From assembly GCF_036965165.1 (NCBI RefSeq), contig NZ_JBALOX010000001.1:53397-117396 (forward strand): a DNA stretch of 64,000 nt. Reading direction: 5' to 3'. The notes beneath the pieces are model-generated. The model searched no databases. It saw only the letters and a list, made by a program, of their open reading frames with translations, and was not told where the DNA came from. A program made the translations under genes and the position numbers. Below, one piece after another: positions 43,401 through 52,436 of the stretch. The first letter of the stretch is position 1; each line of letters begins with the position of its first letter. Origin of the DNA: Ferdinandcohnia sp036965165. Its GTDB lineage: Bacteria; Bacillota; Bacilli; Bacillales; Bacillaceae_L.

Positions 43401-43942
43401 CAAGGGGTTATTATGAAGTCTTGCCAACCAAATGGGAGTATCAGTATAGGGGTAATTACAAGTAAACACACAAAAAAAGTGGAAGGGGCTGATTTGTAAC
43501 TTACCCAAAGGAATTGAAACTTTGATCAACTCTGCAACGTATATGATAAAGACCCTTCAACAAGATTCACTTCAATCACACTAAAAACTATATCTCAAAA
43601 ATAAAAACGAAAAGAAGCACTTTAGTCCTATGGTTTTATTACCTAAAGAAATATCTTCAGTAGGTGAATTTGATTGTTTTGGTGAAAAAGGATAAAATGA
43701 TACATGATTTTCATATTTTCGTGTAAACTAAGAATTAATACTCGTACAGTCATGCAGTAAATTTATGTTAAAATATACCAATTCAAGTGAAGTGTCGTTA
43801 CTTTCTCACGTAACGTAAATAAGGGAATCGAACTGCCTAAAAAGCTAAATTTCATCCAGAAATGGTCGCCGGACAGGTTGTATCCATGGCAATTCAGGGT
43901 TTCCCTTACAAAACCGTCATCTTCGCTAGAAGGGAGCCACAT
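43401..43942. other. Non-coding stretch and murA leader
   Basis: Short open fragments occur (for example one reading 'LPKGIETLINSATYMIKTL' near 43501-43582) without start signals; they may be decayed coding sequence. No transaldolase remnant was recognised. TAAAAT near 43768 may be the murA -10 box, giving a leader of ~165 bases. Confidence 0.4.
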
Positions 43943-45229
43943 ATGGAAAAACTAAAAATAGCAGGCGGTTATCCACTAAAAGGAACTGTAAAAATCAGTG
44001 GGGCAAAAAATAGTGCAGTTGCCCTTATCCCAGCAACAATTTTAGCAGAATCGCCAGTTACAATTGAAGGTCTACCTGATATCTCAGACGTGCAAATTTT
44101 AGGTGATTTGCTTGAAGAAATCGGAGGCCATGTAGAAATAAATAAAGAAGAAATCTATGTTGACCCATCCAATATTGTGTCAATGCCATTACCGAACGGA
44201 AAAGTAAAAAAGCTTCGTGCATCCTATTACTTAATGGGTGCGATGCTCGGTCGTTTTAAAAAGGCAGTAATTGGCTTACCTGGTGGCTGTCATCTAGGTC
44301 CGAGACCAATTGATCAACATATAAAGGGCTTTGAGGCACTGGGTGCAAAAGTGACGAACGAACAAGGCGCAATCTACCTCCGTGCAGATGAGCTTAGAGG
44401 TGCTCGTATCTACCTTGACGTTGTAAGTGTTGGTGCAACCATTAATATCATGCTAGCTGCTGTGCGTGCGAAGGGACGTACTGTCATTGAAAATGCCGCG
44501 AAAGAACCGGAAATAATTGATGTTGCGACATTATTAACAAGCATGGGTGCAAAAATTAAAGGTGCCGGAACAGATGTCATCCGCATCGATGGCGTGGATT
44601 CCTTACAGGGCTGCCGCCATACCATTATTCCTGACCGTATTGAAGCTGGTACATATATGATTATTGGTGCCGCTATGGGTGAAGGTGTATTAATTGATAA
44701 TGTAATCCCACTTCACTTGGAATCCTTGATTGCCAAGTTCCGTGAAATGGGTGTAACAGTTGAAACAAGCGACGACCAAATTTGGGTTGCCGGAAATAAG
44801 GATTTAAAATCTGTTGATATTAAAACGCTCGTGTATCCTGGTTTCCCAACCGATCTTCAACAGCCTTTTACATCCTTGCTCACAAAAGCTAGTGGAACTG
44901 GCGTTGTAACAGATACGATTTACGGCGCGAGATTTAAGCATATCGACGAATTGCGCCGCATGAATGCACAAATTAAAGTTGAAGGTCGTTCAGCGATCGT
45001 CACTGGACCTGTTCAACTACAAGGTGCAAAGGTTAAGGCAAGTGATTTGCGCGCAGGTGCAGCACTTGTAGTAGCAGGCCTTATGGCAGAAGGTGTAACC
45101 GAGATTACGGGATTAGAGCATATCGATCGTGGCTATAGCCATTTAGAAGAAAAACTAACAGGCTTAGGTGCAACGATTTGGAGAGAAAGTTTAACAGAAG
45201 AAGAAATAGAACAAGTCCAAAATTCATAA
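43943..45229 (+). CDS. murA: UDP-N-acetylglucosamine 1-carboxyvinyltransferase (MurZ/MurAB type)
   Basis: Catalyses the first committed step of peptidoglycan synthesis. The 428-residue protein shows 'KISGAKNSAVALIPATIL' near 18-35, the fosfomycin-sensitive Cys116 in 'LPGGCHLGPRPID', and 'YPGFPTDLQQPFTSLLTKA' near 300-318. ATG 43943 is supported by AGAAGGGAG (43928-43936). By position between fbaA and glpX it corresponds to B. subtilis murAB (murZ), the second MurA paralogue. Confidence 0.95.
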   Translation: MEKLKIAGGYPLKGTVKISGAKNSAVALIPATILAESPVTIEGLPDISDVQILGDLLEEIGGHVEINKEEIYVDPSNIVSMPLPNGKVKKLRASYYLMGAMLGRFKKAVIGLPGGCHLGPRPIDQHIKGFEALGAKVTNEQGAIYLRADELRGARIYLDVVSVGATINIMLAAVRAKGRTVIENAAKEPEIIDVATLLTSMGAKIKGAGTDVIRIDGVDSLQGCRHTIIPDRIEAGTYMIIGAAMGEGVLIDNVIPLHLESLIAKFREMGVTVETSDDQIWVAGNKDLKSVDIKTLVYPGFPTDLQQPFTSLLTKASGTGVVTDTIYGARFKHIDELRRMNAQIKVEGRSAIVTGPVQLQGAKVKASDLRAGAALVVAGLMAEGVTEITGLEHIDRGYSHLEEKLTGLGATIWRESLTEEEIEQVQNS

Positions 45230-45246
45230 TTGAATAAAAATTACAA

Positions 45247-45276
45247 AACTCCCACTACAAAAAGTGGGAGTTTTCA
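45247..45276 (+). terminator. Terminator after murA
   Basis: AACTCCCACT pairs with AGTGGGAGTT, then TTTT. Confidence 0.88.
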
Positions 45277-45394
45277 TGTATCCTTAAAAGGAAAAGTAGA
45301 GAGAAAGCGTTTTTATGTTATGAGGAATTATGTTAGGGGTTAAAACTCAAAGATACACCGAAAAAGAGACTACTATCAGCAAGGGGGAAGGATC

Positions 45395-46357
45395 GTGGAA
45401 AGAAGCTTATCTATGGAGCTTGTACGTGTTACTGAAGCGGCAGCTTTGGCATCAGCCCGTTGGATGGGTCGCGGTAAAAAAGACGAGGCAGACGGCGCAG
45501 CAACCTCTGCAATGAGGGACGTATTTGATACAATCCCTATGAAGGGACAAGTTGTCATCGGAGAAGGAGAAATGGACGAAGCCCCAATGCTTTACATAGG
45601 CGAAAAGCTTGGAAATGGCTACGGACCTAGGGTGGACGTTGCAGTTGACCCATTAGAAGGAACTAATATTTTAGCGTCCGGTGGATGGAATGCGCTTTCT
45701 GTGCTTGCGGTAGCCGATCATGGGAATTTGCTTCATGCTCCAGACATGTATATGGAAAAAATCGCAGTCGGGCCGGAAGCAGTCGGGTTAATTGACATTA
45801 ACGCACCCATTATTGATAACCTTAAAGCAGTCGCAAAAGCAAAAAACAAAGATATCGAAGACGTTGTGGCAACTGTCTTAAATCGCCCAAGACACGAGCA
45901 TATCATTGCACAGCTACGCGAAGCAGGAGCTCGTATTAAGCTAATTAATGACGGTGATGTTGCTGGTGCGATTAATACAGCATTCGATCATACAGGTGTA
46001 GACATTTTATTTGGCTCCGGTGGTGCTCCGGAGGGTGTCCTTTCAGCGGTCGCGTTAAAGTGTTTAGGAGGAGAAATCCAAGGAAAGCTTCTACCGCAAA
46101 CAGATGAAGAGTTAGCACGTTGTATAAAAATGGGACTAGACGTCACAAAGGTTTTGGGAATGGAAGACTTAGTTACCGGTGACGACGCTATTTTCGCAGC
46201 TACAGGTGTCACAGATGGTGAACTTTTACGCGGTGTTCAATTTAAAGGCACAATCGGGACAACTCATTCTCTCGTTATGCGTGCAAAATCTGGAACTGTT
46301 AGATTCATAGACGGCAGACACAGCCTGAAGAAAAAACCAAATTTAGTAATTAAATAG
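45395..46357 (+). CDS. glpX: Class II fructose-1,6-bisphosphatase GlpX
   Basis: A 320-residue gluconeogenic phosphatase: 'DEADGAATSAMRDVFDTIPM', 'VVIGEGEMDEAPMLYIGE' and the metal site 'VDVAVDPLEGTNI' near 80-95, plus 'DILFGSGGAPEGVLSAVALK'. GTG start with GGGGGAAGGA upstream. Same position as B. subtilis ywjI (glpX), next to rho; fbaA and glpX here act in consecutive gluconeogenic steps. Confidence 0.95.
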   Translation: MERSLSMELVRVTEAAALASARWMGRGKKDEADGAATSAMRDVFDTIPMKGQVVIGEGEMDEAPMLYIGEKLGNGYGPRVDVAVDPLEGTNILASGGWNALSVLAVADHGNLLHAPDMYMEKIAVGPEAVGLIDINAPIIDNLKAVAKAKNKDIEDVVATVLNRPRHEHIIAQLREAGARIKLINDGDVAGAINTAFDHTGVDILFGSGGAPEGVLSAVALKCLGGEIQGKLLPQTDEELARCIKMGLDVTKVLGMEDLVTGDDAIFAATGVTDGELLRGVQFKGTIGTTHSLVMRAKSGTVRFIDGRHSLKKKPNLVIK

Positions 46358-46364
46358 GATAGAG

Positions 46365-46386
46365 GCGAGTCTTTGTACTCGCTTTT
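46365..46386 (+). terminator. Terminator after glpX
   Basis: GCGAGT-ctttgt-ACTCGC followed by TTTT. Confidence 0.75.
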
Positions 46387-46404
46387 CCCGATTTTATAAG
46401 GGTC

Positions 46405-46765
46405 TTGACATCGAAACGTCATAACTCTATCAAAGAAGGTATTGATTAAAAACACGAGGATAGGGTAAAATAAAGAAGATTCATCTTGCAATTTTACTTC
46501 TATCAATTCAACAAGGAATTCATTGCCCGGCAGAAAAAATAAGTCCCGCGATGAAAACTTCTATGTTACCCTCAGAATGCTTCTGTATTCATTCTATCCA
46601 TTTCAAAACATATAAATTGTTTTATCTATCTCTTTTTTTAAAAGAAAAAATACGAAGACGCTTTATATGATGGACGAATGAATCTTTGAACGAATCTCAA
46701 AACCAAATCTATTGGAGAGCATTTACGAGAAATAGAAAATAAACTAAAAAAAGAGTGGTGTACGA
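46405..46765 (+). promoter_or_regulatory. rho promoter and long leader
   Basis: -35 TTGACA (46405-46410), 17 bp, -10 TATCAA (46428-46433) is one candidate; TTGATT-18-TAAAAT ending near 46469 is another. Either leaves a leader of roughly 290-330 bases without a gene, as expected for rho, which is autoregulated in B. subtilis. Confidence 0.5.
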
Positions 46766-48058
46766 ATGAGCATTACAATTTCAAGCCTTGAAAACATGAA
46801 GCTAAAAGAATTATATGAATTAGCACGTGAATATAAGGTTTCCTACTATAGCAAATTAACGAAGAAAGAGTTAATCTTTGCGATCTTAAAAGCCCGCGCT
46901 GAGCAGGACGGCCTTTTATTTATGGAGGGTGTTCTTGAGATTATCCAATCAGAAGGATTCGGATTCTTACGCCCAATCAACTATTCACCATCCTCAGAGG
47001 ATATCTACATTTCAGCCTCTCAAATCCGTCGTTTTGATCTAAGAAATGGGGATAAGGTATCAGGTAAAGTACGTCCTCCAAAAGAAAATGAACGTTATTA
47101 CGGTCTTCTTCACGTTGAGGCTGTGAACGGTGATGACCCAGAAACGGCAAAGGAACGTGTCCACTTCCCTGGTCTAACAGCTCTATATCCAGATCGTCAA
47201 GTGATTTTAGAAACAAAGCCAAACCATATTTCAACACGAATTATGGACATATTGGCACCAGTTGGTTTTGGACAACGTGGTCTAATTGTAGCGCCTCCTA
47301 AGGCTGGTAAGACCATGCTTATCAAGGAAATTGCAAATAGCATTACGACAAACCACCCAGAGGCTGAATTGATTGTATTATTAATTGATGAGCGCCCAGA
47401 AGAGGTTACAGACATCGAACGCTCCGTAACAGGTGATGTTGTAAGTTCAACTTTCGATGAAGTGCCAGAAAACCATATTAAGGTTGCTGAACTAGTTCTT
47501 GAAAGAGCCATGCGTCTTGTTGAACACAAACGTGACGTGATCATTCTTATGGATAGTATCACACGTCTTGCAAGAGCTTATAACCTTGTTATTCCTCCAA
47601 GTGGACGTACATTATCAGGGGGGATTGATCCAGCTGCATTCCACCGTCCAAAGCGTTTCTTCGGGGCAGCGAGAAATATTGAAGAAGGCGGAAGCTTAAC
47701 AATCCTAGCAACTGCACTTGTTGATACAGGTTCACGTATGGATGATGTAATCTACGAGGAATTCAAGGGTACAGGTAACATGGAGCTTCACTTAGATCGT
47801 TCACTTGCTGAAAGACGTATTTTTCCTGCGATCGACATTCGTCGATCTGGAACACGTAAAGAAGAACTCCTTATTGAAAAAGAAAACCTTGATAAAATCT
47901 GGGCAATCCGTAAAGCAATGTCAGATTCACCAGATTTTGCAGAGAAATTTTTACGTAAGCTTAAGCAAACTAAAACAAATGCAGAGTTCTTTGAAATACT
48001 TGACGCTGAAAAGAAAGCGGCAGTTGCGAGAAGAAGCAATAGTAGACCTGAAGCATAA
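46766..48058 (+). CDS. rho: Transcription termination factor Rho
   Basis: A 430-residue hexameric RNA-dependent ATPase. N-terminal Rho_N and cold-shock-type RNA-binding domain ('LKELYELAREYKVSYYSKL', 'GFGFLRPINYSPSSEDIYIS'), Walker A 'VAPPKAGKTMLIKEIAN' near 174-190, 'LLIDERPEEVTDIERSV' (Walker B region) and 'RFFGAARNIEEGGSLTI'. GAGTGG upstream of ATG. Confidence 0.97.
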   Translation: MSITISSLENMKLKELYELAREYKVSYYSKLTKKELIFAILKARAEQDGLLFMEGVLEIIQSEGFGFLRPINYSPSSEDIYISASQIRRFDLRNGDKVSGKVRPPKENERYYGLLHVEAVNGDDPETAKERVHFPGLTALYPDRQVILETKPNHISTRIMDILAPVGFGQRGLIVAPPKAGKTMLIKEIANSITTNHPEAELIVLLIDERPEEVTDIERSVTGDVVSSTFDEVPENHIKVAELVLERAMRLVEHKRDVIILMDSITRLARAYNLVIPPSGRTLSGGIDPAAFHRPKRFFGAARNIEEGGSLTILATALVDTGSRMDDVIYEEFKGTGNMELHLDRSLAERRIFPAIDIRRSGTRKEELLIEKENLDKIWAIRKAMSDSPDFAEKFLRKLKQTKTNAEFFEILDAEKKAAVARRSNSRPEA

Positions 48059-48260
48059 GAAGTGTGTGGTATCATGAGTCCGTAATGAAATCATGTTGGA
48101 AAAATTAACGAATTTTAACAGCAGGATTAAGTTGCAATTCAACGATTCACTTGTTATAATTTCAACATGTGCGTTTTAGGTTTTCGAAATTGTACATGCA
48201 ATTTTGCTAAAACGTAACTCTGTTTCGATCAATGATTCAGGGCGGAAGGAGATGAGACGA

Positions 48261-48461
48261 ATGAAATCAGGAATTCATCCAAACTATAAAAAAGTTATGG
48301 TGAAATGTGCTTGTGGAAATGAATTTGAAACTGGTTCTGTAAAAGAGGAGTTACGCGTTGAGGTATGCTCAGAGTGTCACCCATTCTATACAGGCCGTCA
48401 AAAATTCGCTGATGCAGGTGGACGTGTAGATAAATTCAACAAAAAATACGGTATTAAATAA
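48261..48461 (+). CDS. rpmE: Ribosomal protein L31 (zinc-binding form)
   Basis: A 66-residue protein with four Cys in the CxC...CxxC arrangement ('VKCACGNEF' and 'EVCSECHPFYTG'), the C+ zinc form of L31. ATG 48261 follows GGAAGGAGATG (48243-48253). Order rho-rpmE-tdk is conserved. Confidence 0.96.
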   Translation: MKSGIHPNYKKVMVKCACGNEFETGSVKEELRVEVCSECHPFYTGRQKFADAGGRVDKFNKKYGIK

Positions 48462-48480
48462 TATCGATTTGAAAAGCCAA

Positions 48481-48514
48481 AAACAGGCAAGTTTTTTCTT
48501 CTTGCCTGTTTTTT
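48481..48514 (+). terminator. Terminator after rpmE
   Basis: AAACAGGCAAG pairs with CTTGCCTGTTT, then T-run. Confidence 0.93.
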
Positions 48515-48628
48515 GTGCTACTAAACCTATTTTTACTCGCAATTATATAGTATTTACCTCATATAAAATAATCCTCTTAATTAGGTGACTCGGGTAATAC
48601 TTAACCGAGGAAAGGAGACCTTCGTTTC

Positions 48629-49249
48629 ATGTATATTATGAAGCAAAGTGGCTGGCTTGAAGTAATTTGTGGAAGCATGTTTTCAGGAAAATCCGAAGAG
48701 TTGATTCGACGTGTACGTCGTACTGAATTTGCAAGACAATCTGTTCAGGTATTTAAGCCTCAAATTGATAATCGATATAGTGAAAATTCTGTTGTATCTC
48801 ATAATGGAACATCCTTTGACGCAAAACCAGTTGCAACATCTACAAAGATTTTGGAGCAGGTTTCCGCGGATACAGATGTAGTTGCAATTGACGAAGTGCA
48901 ATTTTTTGATGACGAGATTGTAGATGTTGTTCAAATTCTTGCAAACCGTGGACATCGTGTCATCGTTGCAGGTTTGGATCAAGACTTCCGCGGCGAGCCT
49001 TTTGGAAAGGTTCCAGAGTTACTGTCATTAGCTGAGATGGTAACGAAATTACAGGCTGTGTGTTCTGTATGTGGTTCTCCTTCAAGCAGAACACAGCGCT
49101 TAATCAATGGACAACCAGCATCCTATGATGATCCAGTTATTTTGGTAGGTGCTTCCGAGTCATACGAGCCGCGTTGCCGTCACCATCACGAAGTACCGGG
49201 AAAACCGCTTTTAAAATCAGTTATTCAAAAAGATACAATGAAATTATAA
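48629..49249 (+). CDS. tdk: Thymidine kinase
   Basis: A 206-residue type II thymidine kinase of the pyrimidine salvage pathway. P-loop 'ICGSMFSGKSEELIRRV' near 13-29, 'VVAIDEVQFFD' near 85-95, lasso zinc ligands in 'AVCSVCGSPSSRTQRLI' and 'RCRHHHEVPG'. The N-terminus 'MYIMKQSGWLEV' matches the B. subtilis protein. AAAGGAG upstream. Confidence 0.97.
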   Translation: MYIMKQSGWLEVICGSMFSGKSEELIRRVRRTEFARQSVQVFKPQIDNRYSENSVVSHNGTSFDAKPVATSTKILEQVSADTDVVAIDEVQFFDDEIVDVVQILANRGHRVIVAGLDQDFRGEPFGKVPELLSLAEMVTKLQAVCSVCGSPSSRTQRLINGQPASYDDPVILVGASESYEPRCRHHHEVPGKPLLKSVIQKDTMKL

Positions 49250-49250
49250 G

Positions 49251-49275
49251 GCGCTCCTGTTGGGGTGCTTTTTTG
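49251..49275 (+). terminator. Terminator after tdk
   Basis: GCGCTCC-tgtt-GGGGTGC with wobble pairs and six T. A similar hairpin (GCCCC-agtca-GGGGTGC) recurs at 49511-49535. Confidence 0.75.
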
Positions 49276-49566
49276 AATACGAAAAAAGACCAGGCGTCTG
49301 TCAGGTTAGCTTAAGCACTCGAGCTGATATATAGACGGAAAAATTCCGTTTAATTGGAAATGATTATAAAAATAGTCTGAAATAAACGTAGGATTTCCGC
49401 CTATCGACTCAAAAAACATGGAAATTAGTGATTTTGCTTTACATAGTCGTAATATCTCCCCTTATATACCCCGAAAAGAGCTCAAATTTGCAATTAACCG
49501 GAAAATCTCCGCCCCAGTCAGGGGTGCTTTTTCCTTTTTAAAATAAAAAAGACCAGGCTGTCTGTC
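49262..49566. repeat. Duplicated terminator segment flanking an inserted degenerate array
   Basis: GGGGTGCTTTTT followed by AAAAAAGACCAGGC and TCTGTC occurs at 49262-49302 and again at 49521-49566. Between them lie loosely repeated units (ATTCCGTTTAATT, ATTTCCGCCTAT, ATATCTCCCCTTAT, AAATCTCCGCC) about 51-61 bp apart. No gene lies in 49276-49537. Confidence 0.55.
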
Positions 49567-49573
49567 CTGATCT
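49538..49573 (-). terminator. Terminator of racA
   Basis: On the minus strand AGATCAGG-acagacag-CCTGGTCT is followed by TTTTTTATTTT; it overlaps the racA stop codon. Confidence 0.82.
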
Positions 49574-50097
49574 TAAAATAGAAATCCAAGTACTCTTTTG
49601 CGTTTTCTTGACCCTTCGACTTTTTCAAGGGTAACGGCTGTTTGTTTTTGGAGCTCTTCTTTTTCCCTTTCAAGCTGCTCGATATATTCCTCCATTTTCT
49701 GCATCTTTTTTTGGAGTTCATCTATTTCCTTGCGATGCTGTAAAAGCTGGTAGGATACAACATCACTTGCTTTTTCCTCAATCTGTCTTTCGTTCTCTTT
49801 GATCCGATCCATTATCGCGTTTAATTTTTCCGAGAGTGTTTTATCTGAAGCTTGTACCATTTTCCGTACGGTCCCCTTCCTAGGCTCTGGTGGTGATAGT
49901 TCGATTTTATCAGATGGGACCCCAGATTTCACTTGATTCCGTATTCCTTCGAAAAGTGAAAGGTCTTTTTCCTCAAACACATAATGGCCATATTCATTTT
50001 TATCACATGGTATATCGAAGTTTTTAATCCATTTCCGAACGGTTTTATTAGTAACTCCCAATTTTTTTGCGAACTCCGTAGTATTCACACCAACCAC
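49573..50097 (-). CDS. racA: Chromosome-anchoring protein RacA
   Basis: A 174-residue kinetochore-like protein that attaches the origin region to the cell pole during sporulation. N-terminal MerR-like helix-turn-helix ('NTTEFAKKLGVTNKTVRKWI', 'CDKNEYGHYVFEEKDL', residues 4-50), a linker, and a long coiled coil (~90-155, 'KEIDELQKKMQKMEEYIEQL'). Basic C-terminal end 'GSRKRKRVLGFLF'. B. subtilis racA (ywkC, 184 aa) lies in the same tdk-prfA interval. DivIVA binding is inferred from the family. Confidence 0.9.
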   Translation of the reverse strand: MVGVNTTEFAKKLGVTNKTVRKWIKNFDIPCDKNEYGHYVFEEKDLSLFEGIRNQVKSGVPSDKIELSPPEPRKGTVRKMVQASDKTLSEKLNAIMDRIKENERQIEEKASDVVSYQLLQHRKEIDELQKKMQKMEEYIEQLEREKEELQKQTAVTLEKVEGSRKRKRVLGFLF

Positions 50098-50389
50098 TCC
50101 CCCTATTTTGATTTTCCGATTCTGTATATACTACTACGATTCTCCCTTTTTCAGTAAAATCCTTCCGGGTAGACAAAACTAGAAGCTTTTCGTCAAAGAA
50201 AGAACCAATCCTACATTAAATCTGTGTTTCGACAGCGAAATTAGGGGTAATTAGTGTTAAATGTGGGAAGCGTATAGGTCTAATAATATATGAAAATAGT
50301 ACTATATCCTAGGATGTTAGGTGATGACAGTTATATTTTCTATATTTTAATAATAGTATGAAAAACATGAGGTGTACGAAATGCCATAT
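50098..50389. other. racA-putP intergenic region
   Basis: AT-rich; holds the racA promoter side and no recognisable gene or RNA. Confidence 0.4.
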
Positions 50390-50518
50390 TAACTTTATTT
50401 CGCAAAAGTTTCGCACTTCTATAGTGGTGATATGAATGCAAAAAATGCATTCCAAATCACTCAAAGGTTAAACTCCGACTGAATAATAAGTTGGTGCAAA
50501 TACACCACGGTATATTTT
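50390..50518 (+). repeat. Family-1 repeat, copy 4 (reduced)
   Basis: Keeps the 5' stem region (TAACTTTATT near 50390 and AATAATAAGTT near 50482, partly degraded), a variable loop with TGCAAAAAATGCA, and a short terminal hairpin (AAATAC...GTATATTT), but lacks the whole conserved centre. It ends just before the putP ribosome-binding site. Confidence 0.65.
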
Positions 50519-50533
50519 TAAGGAGGTTTTATA

Positions 50534-52015
50534 ATGACCAGTGATGTATATCAATTGTTAGCTATTATTATTTATTTGGCTGGGATGGTGTTTATCGGGT
50601 GGTATGCCTATAAACGTACATCTAACCTGACGGACTACATGCTTGGAGGGCGTGGACTTGGACCAGCGGTGACAGCCCTAAGTGCTGGAGCTGCTGATAT
50701 GTCAGGTTGGTTGCTCATGGGGCTTCCTGGGGCAGTTTATGTAAGCGGGCTTGTTGAAGCTTGGATTGCGGTCGGTCTTTCAGTCGGTGCCTATTTGAAC
50801 TATGTACTCGTTGCACCACGTTTGCGCGTATATACGGAAATATCCAAGGATTCCATTACAATTCCGAGTTTTTTAGAAAATCGTCTTAAAGACAAATCTC
50901 GTCTTTTACGGATTGCTTCAGGGATGATTATTCTTGTTTTCTTTACTTTTTACGTCTCTTCCGGAATGGTAGCGAGTGGTAAGTTTTTCTACAGTTCATT
51001 TGGACTTGATTATCACATTGGGCTTTTAATCGTATCAGGCGTTGTCATTTTCTATACTTTGTTTGGTGGATTTTTAGCGGTCAGCTATACGGATGTTGTT
51101 CAAGGACTTATTATGTTTGTCGCCCTTTTACATGTTCCGATCGTCGGGATATTTTTTACCGGTGGTCTCTCGGAAACAGCAACGAGCATTCGCGCAGTTG
51201 ATCCCAAAATGTTGAATCTTGTTTCAGGTGCTTCCTTCCTTGGGATTTTGTCTGCGGTTGCATGGGGGCTTGGTTATTTCGGGCAACCACATATTATTGT
51301 TCGTTTTATGGCGATCACCTCGGTTAAAGAAGTGAAAAGTGCACGTCGTATTGGAATCGGGTGGATGGTTCTTAGCATATTTGGAGCTGTTGCGACGGCA
51401 CTAATCGGGATAGCTTATTTTCAGCAAACGAACGGAACACTCACGGATCCGGAAACAGTTTTCATTGTTATGGGGCAGATTCTTTTCCATCCTTTTATTG
51501 CGGGAATTATGCTTGCGGCTATACTTGCTGCGATTATGAGTACGATTTCTTCGCAGTTGATTGTGACATCCTCGGCACTCATAGAAGACTTGTATAAAGC
51601 AGTTATTAAGACTGATGCATCGGATAAGCGATATGTATTTTTAGGAAGGATGGCTGTACTTGTAGTATCGATTTTAGCGATGGCGCTCGCTTGGCCAAAT
51701 AACGAGTCTATTTTGAAAATCGTTTCGTTCGCGTGGGCAGGATTTGGTGCTTCATTCGGTCCAGTCATTTTACTTTCCTTATATTGGCGGAAGATTACAG
51801 CTACAGGTGCCTTTTGGGGAATGGTTGCTGGTGCGATTACCGTTTTAATTTGGGGGAATGTGAAACTGTTAACGGATACCCTTTATGAAATTGTTCCCGG
51901 ATTCATCATCTGTTGGGTTGTAACGTACTTTGTAAGCTTGGCAACATATCGACCAAATGCTGAGGTTGATAAGGAATTCTCAGAAGCGATTGAAATTTTA
52001 AAGAAGGAAAGTTGA
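50534..52015 (+). CDS. putP: Sodium/proline symporter PutP
   Basis: A 493-residue sodium:solute symporter with about 13 membrane spans. 'TDYMLGGRGLGPAVTALSAG' and 'AADMSGWLLMGLPGAVY' near 32-70, 'YTLFGGFLAVSYTDVVQGL' near 175-195 and 'GLGYFGQPHIIVRFMA' near 243-258 are PutP/OpuE signatures. AAGGAGG precedes ATG. Its leader is a reduced family-1 repeat. PutP versus the osmotic paralogue OpuE cannot be decided from sequence alone. Confidence 0.9.
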   Translation: MTSDVYQLLAIIIYLAGMVFIGWYAYKRTSNLTDYMLGGRGLGPAVTALSAGAADMSGWLLMGLPGAVYVSGLVEAWIAVGLSVGAYLNYVLVAPRLRVYTEISKDSITIPSFLENRLKDKSRLLRIASGMIILVFFTFYVSSGMVASGKFFYSSFGLDYHIGLLIVSGVVIFYTLFGGFLAVSYTDVVQGLIMFVALLHVPIVGIFFTGGLSETATSIRAVDPKMLNLVSGASFLGILSAVAWGLGYFGQPHIIVRFMAITSVKEVKSARRIGIGWMVLSIFGAVATALIGIAYFQQTNGTLTDPETVFIVMGQILFHPFIAGIMLAAILAAIMSTISSQLIVTSSALIEDLYKAVIKTDASDKRYVFLGRMAVLVVSILAMALAWPNNESILKIVSFAWAGFGASFGPVILLSLYWRKITATGAFWGMVAGAITVLIWGNVKLLTDTLYEIVPGFIICWVVTYFVSLATYRPNAEVDKEFSEAIEILKKES

Positions 52016-52016
52016 T

Positions 52017-52050
52017 TGAAAAGCCTGTGGTGTATACTGCAGGCTTTTTG
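52017..52050 (+). terminator. Terminator after putP
   Basis: AAAAGCCTG pairs with CAGGCTTTTT around TGGTGTATACTG. Confidence 0.88.
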
Positions 52051-52111
52051 ATGATATAGTTAATGAATAAAATTACTAAATGGGGTGACATGCATCTTCT
52101 TTTCGATGTCT

Positions 52112-52363
52112 TGGTGTCTAGCTGCAGCGCCTAGCCTCTCTCTGGTCTAGCCAATCCGTCAAGAAGGATAAAGGGCATCCTTCTCGACGGCTTTTCTTAT
52201 GCTTGTCGGATTTGCACAGGACAAGGAAAACTTCGGCAGCATAATCATCGTACGAAGAAAATGCATTGCATTTTGGAGGAAGTGTTGACATAGACGTTTG
52301 CCACAGGACGTGGCAGTAATTAGTCGATGTTCCTTATTCAAGGCGTCTCCGCTTTTCGATGGT
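52112..52363. repeat. Family-2 hairpin repeat, copy 3 (longest)
   Basis: Begins GTGTCTAGCTGCAGCGCCTAG and ends GGCGTCTCCGCTTTTCG. CCGTCaAGAAGGAT (52156-52169) pairs with ATCCTTCTcGACGG (ending 52190). A second half has TGCCACaggacGTGGCA, and GTCGATGTTCCTT is shared in reverse with the 43.2-kb copy. It is a well-populated type of Bacillus intergenic palindrome. Confidence 0.82.
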
Positions 52364-52436
52364 AATTTGCTTTGACCTATAAGGTTACCCTATACTATAA
52401 TTATACTGTTATGGACTAAATTTTGAGGTGAAGACC

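Noticed and set aside
43501..43700. Short peptides between fbaA and murA
   Set aside because: Fragments of 20-40 codons without ribosome-binding sites; could be decayed genes but no family was recognised.
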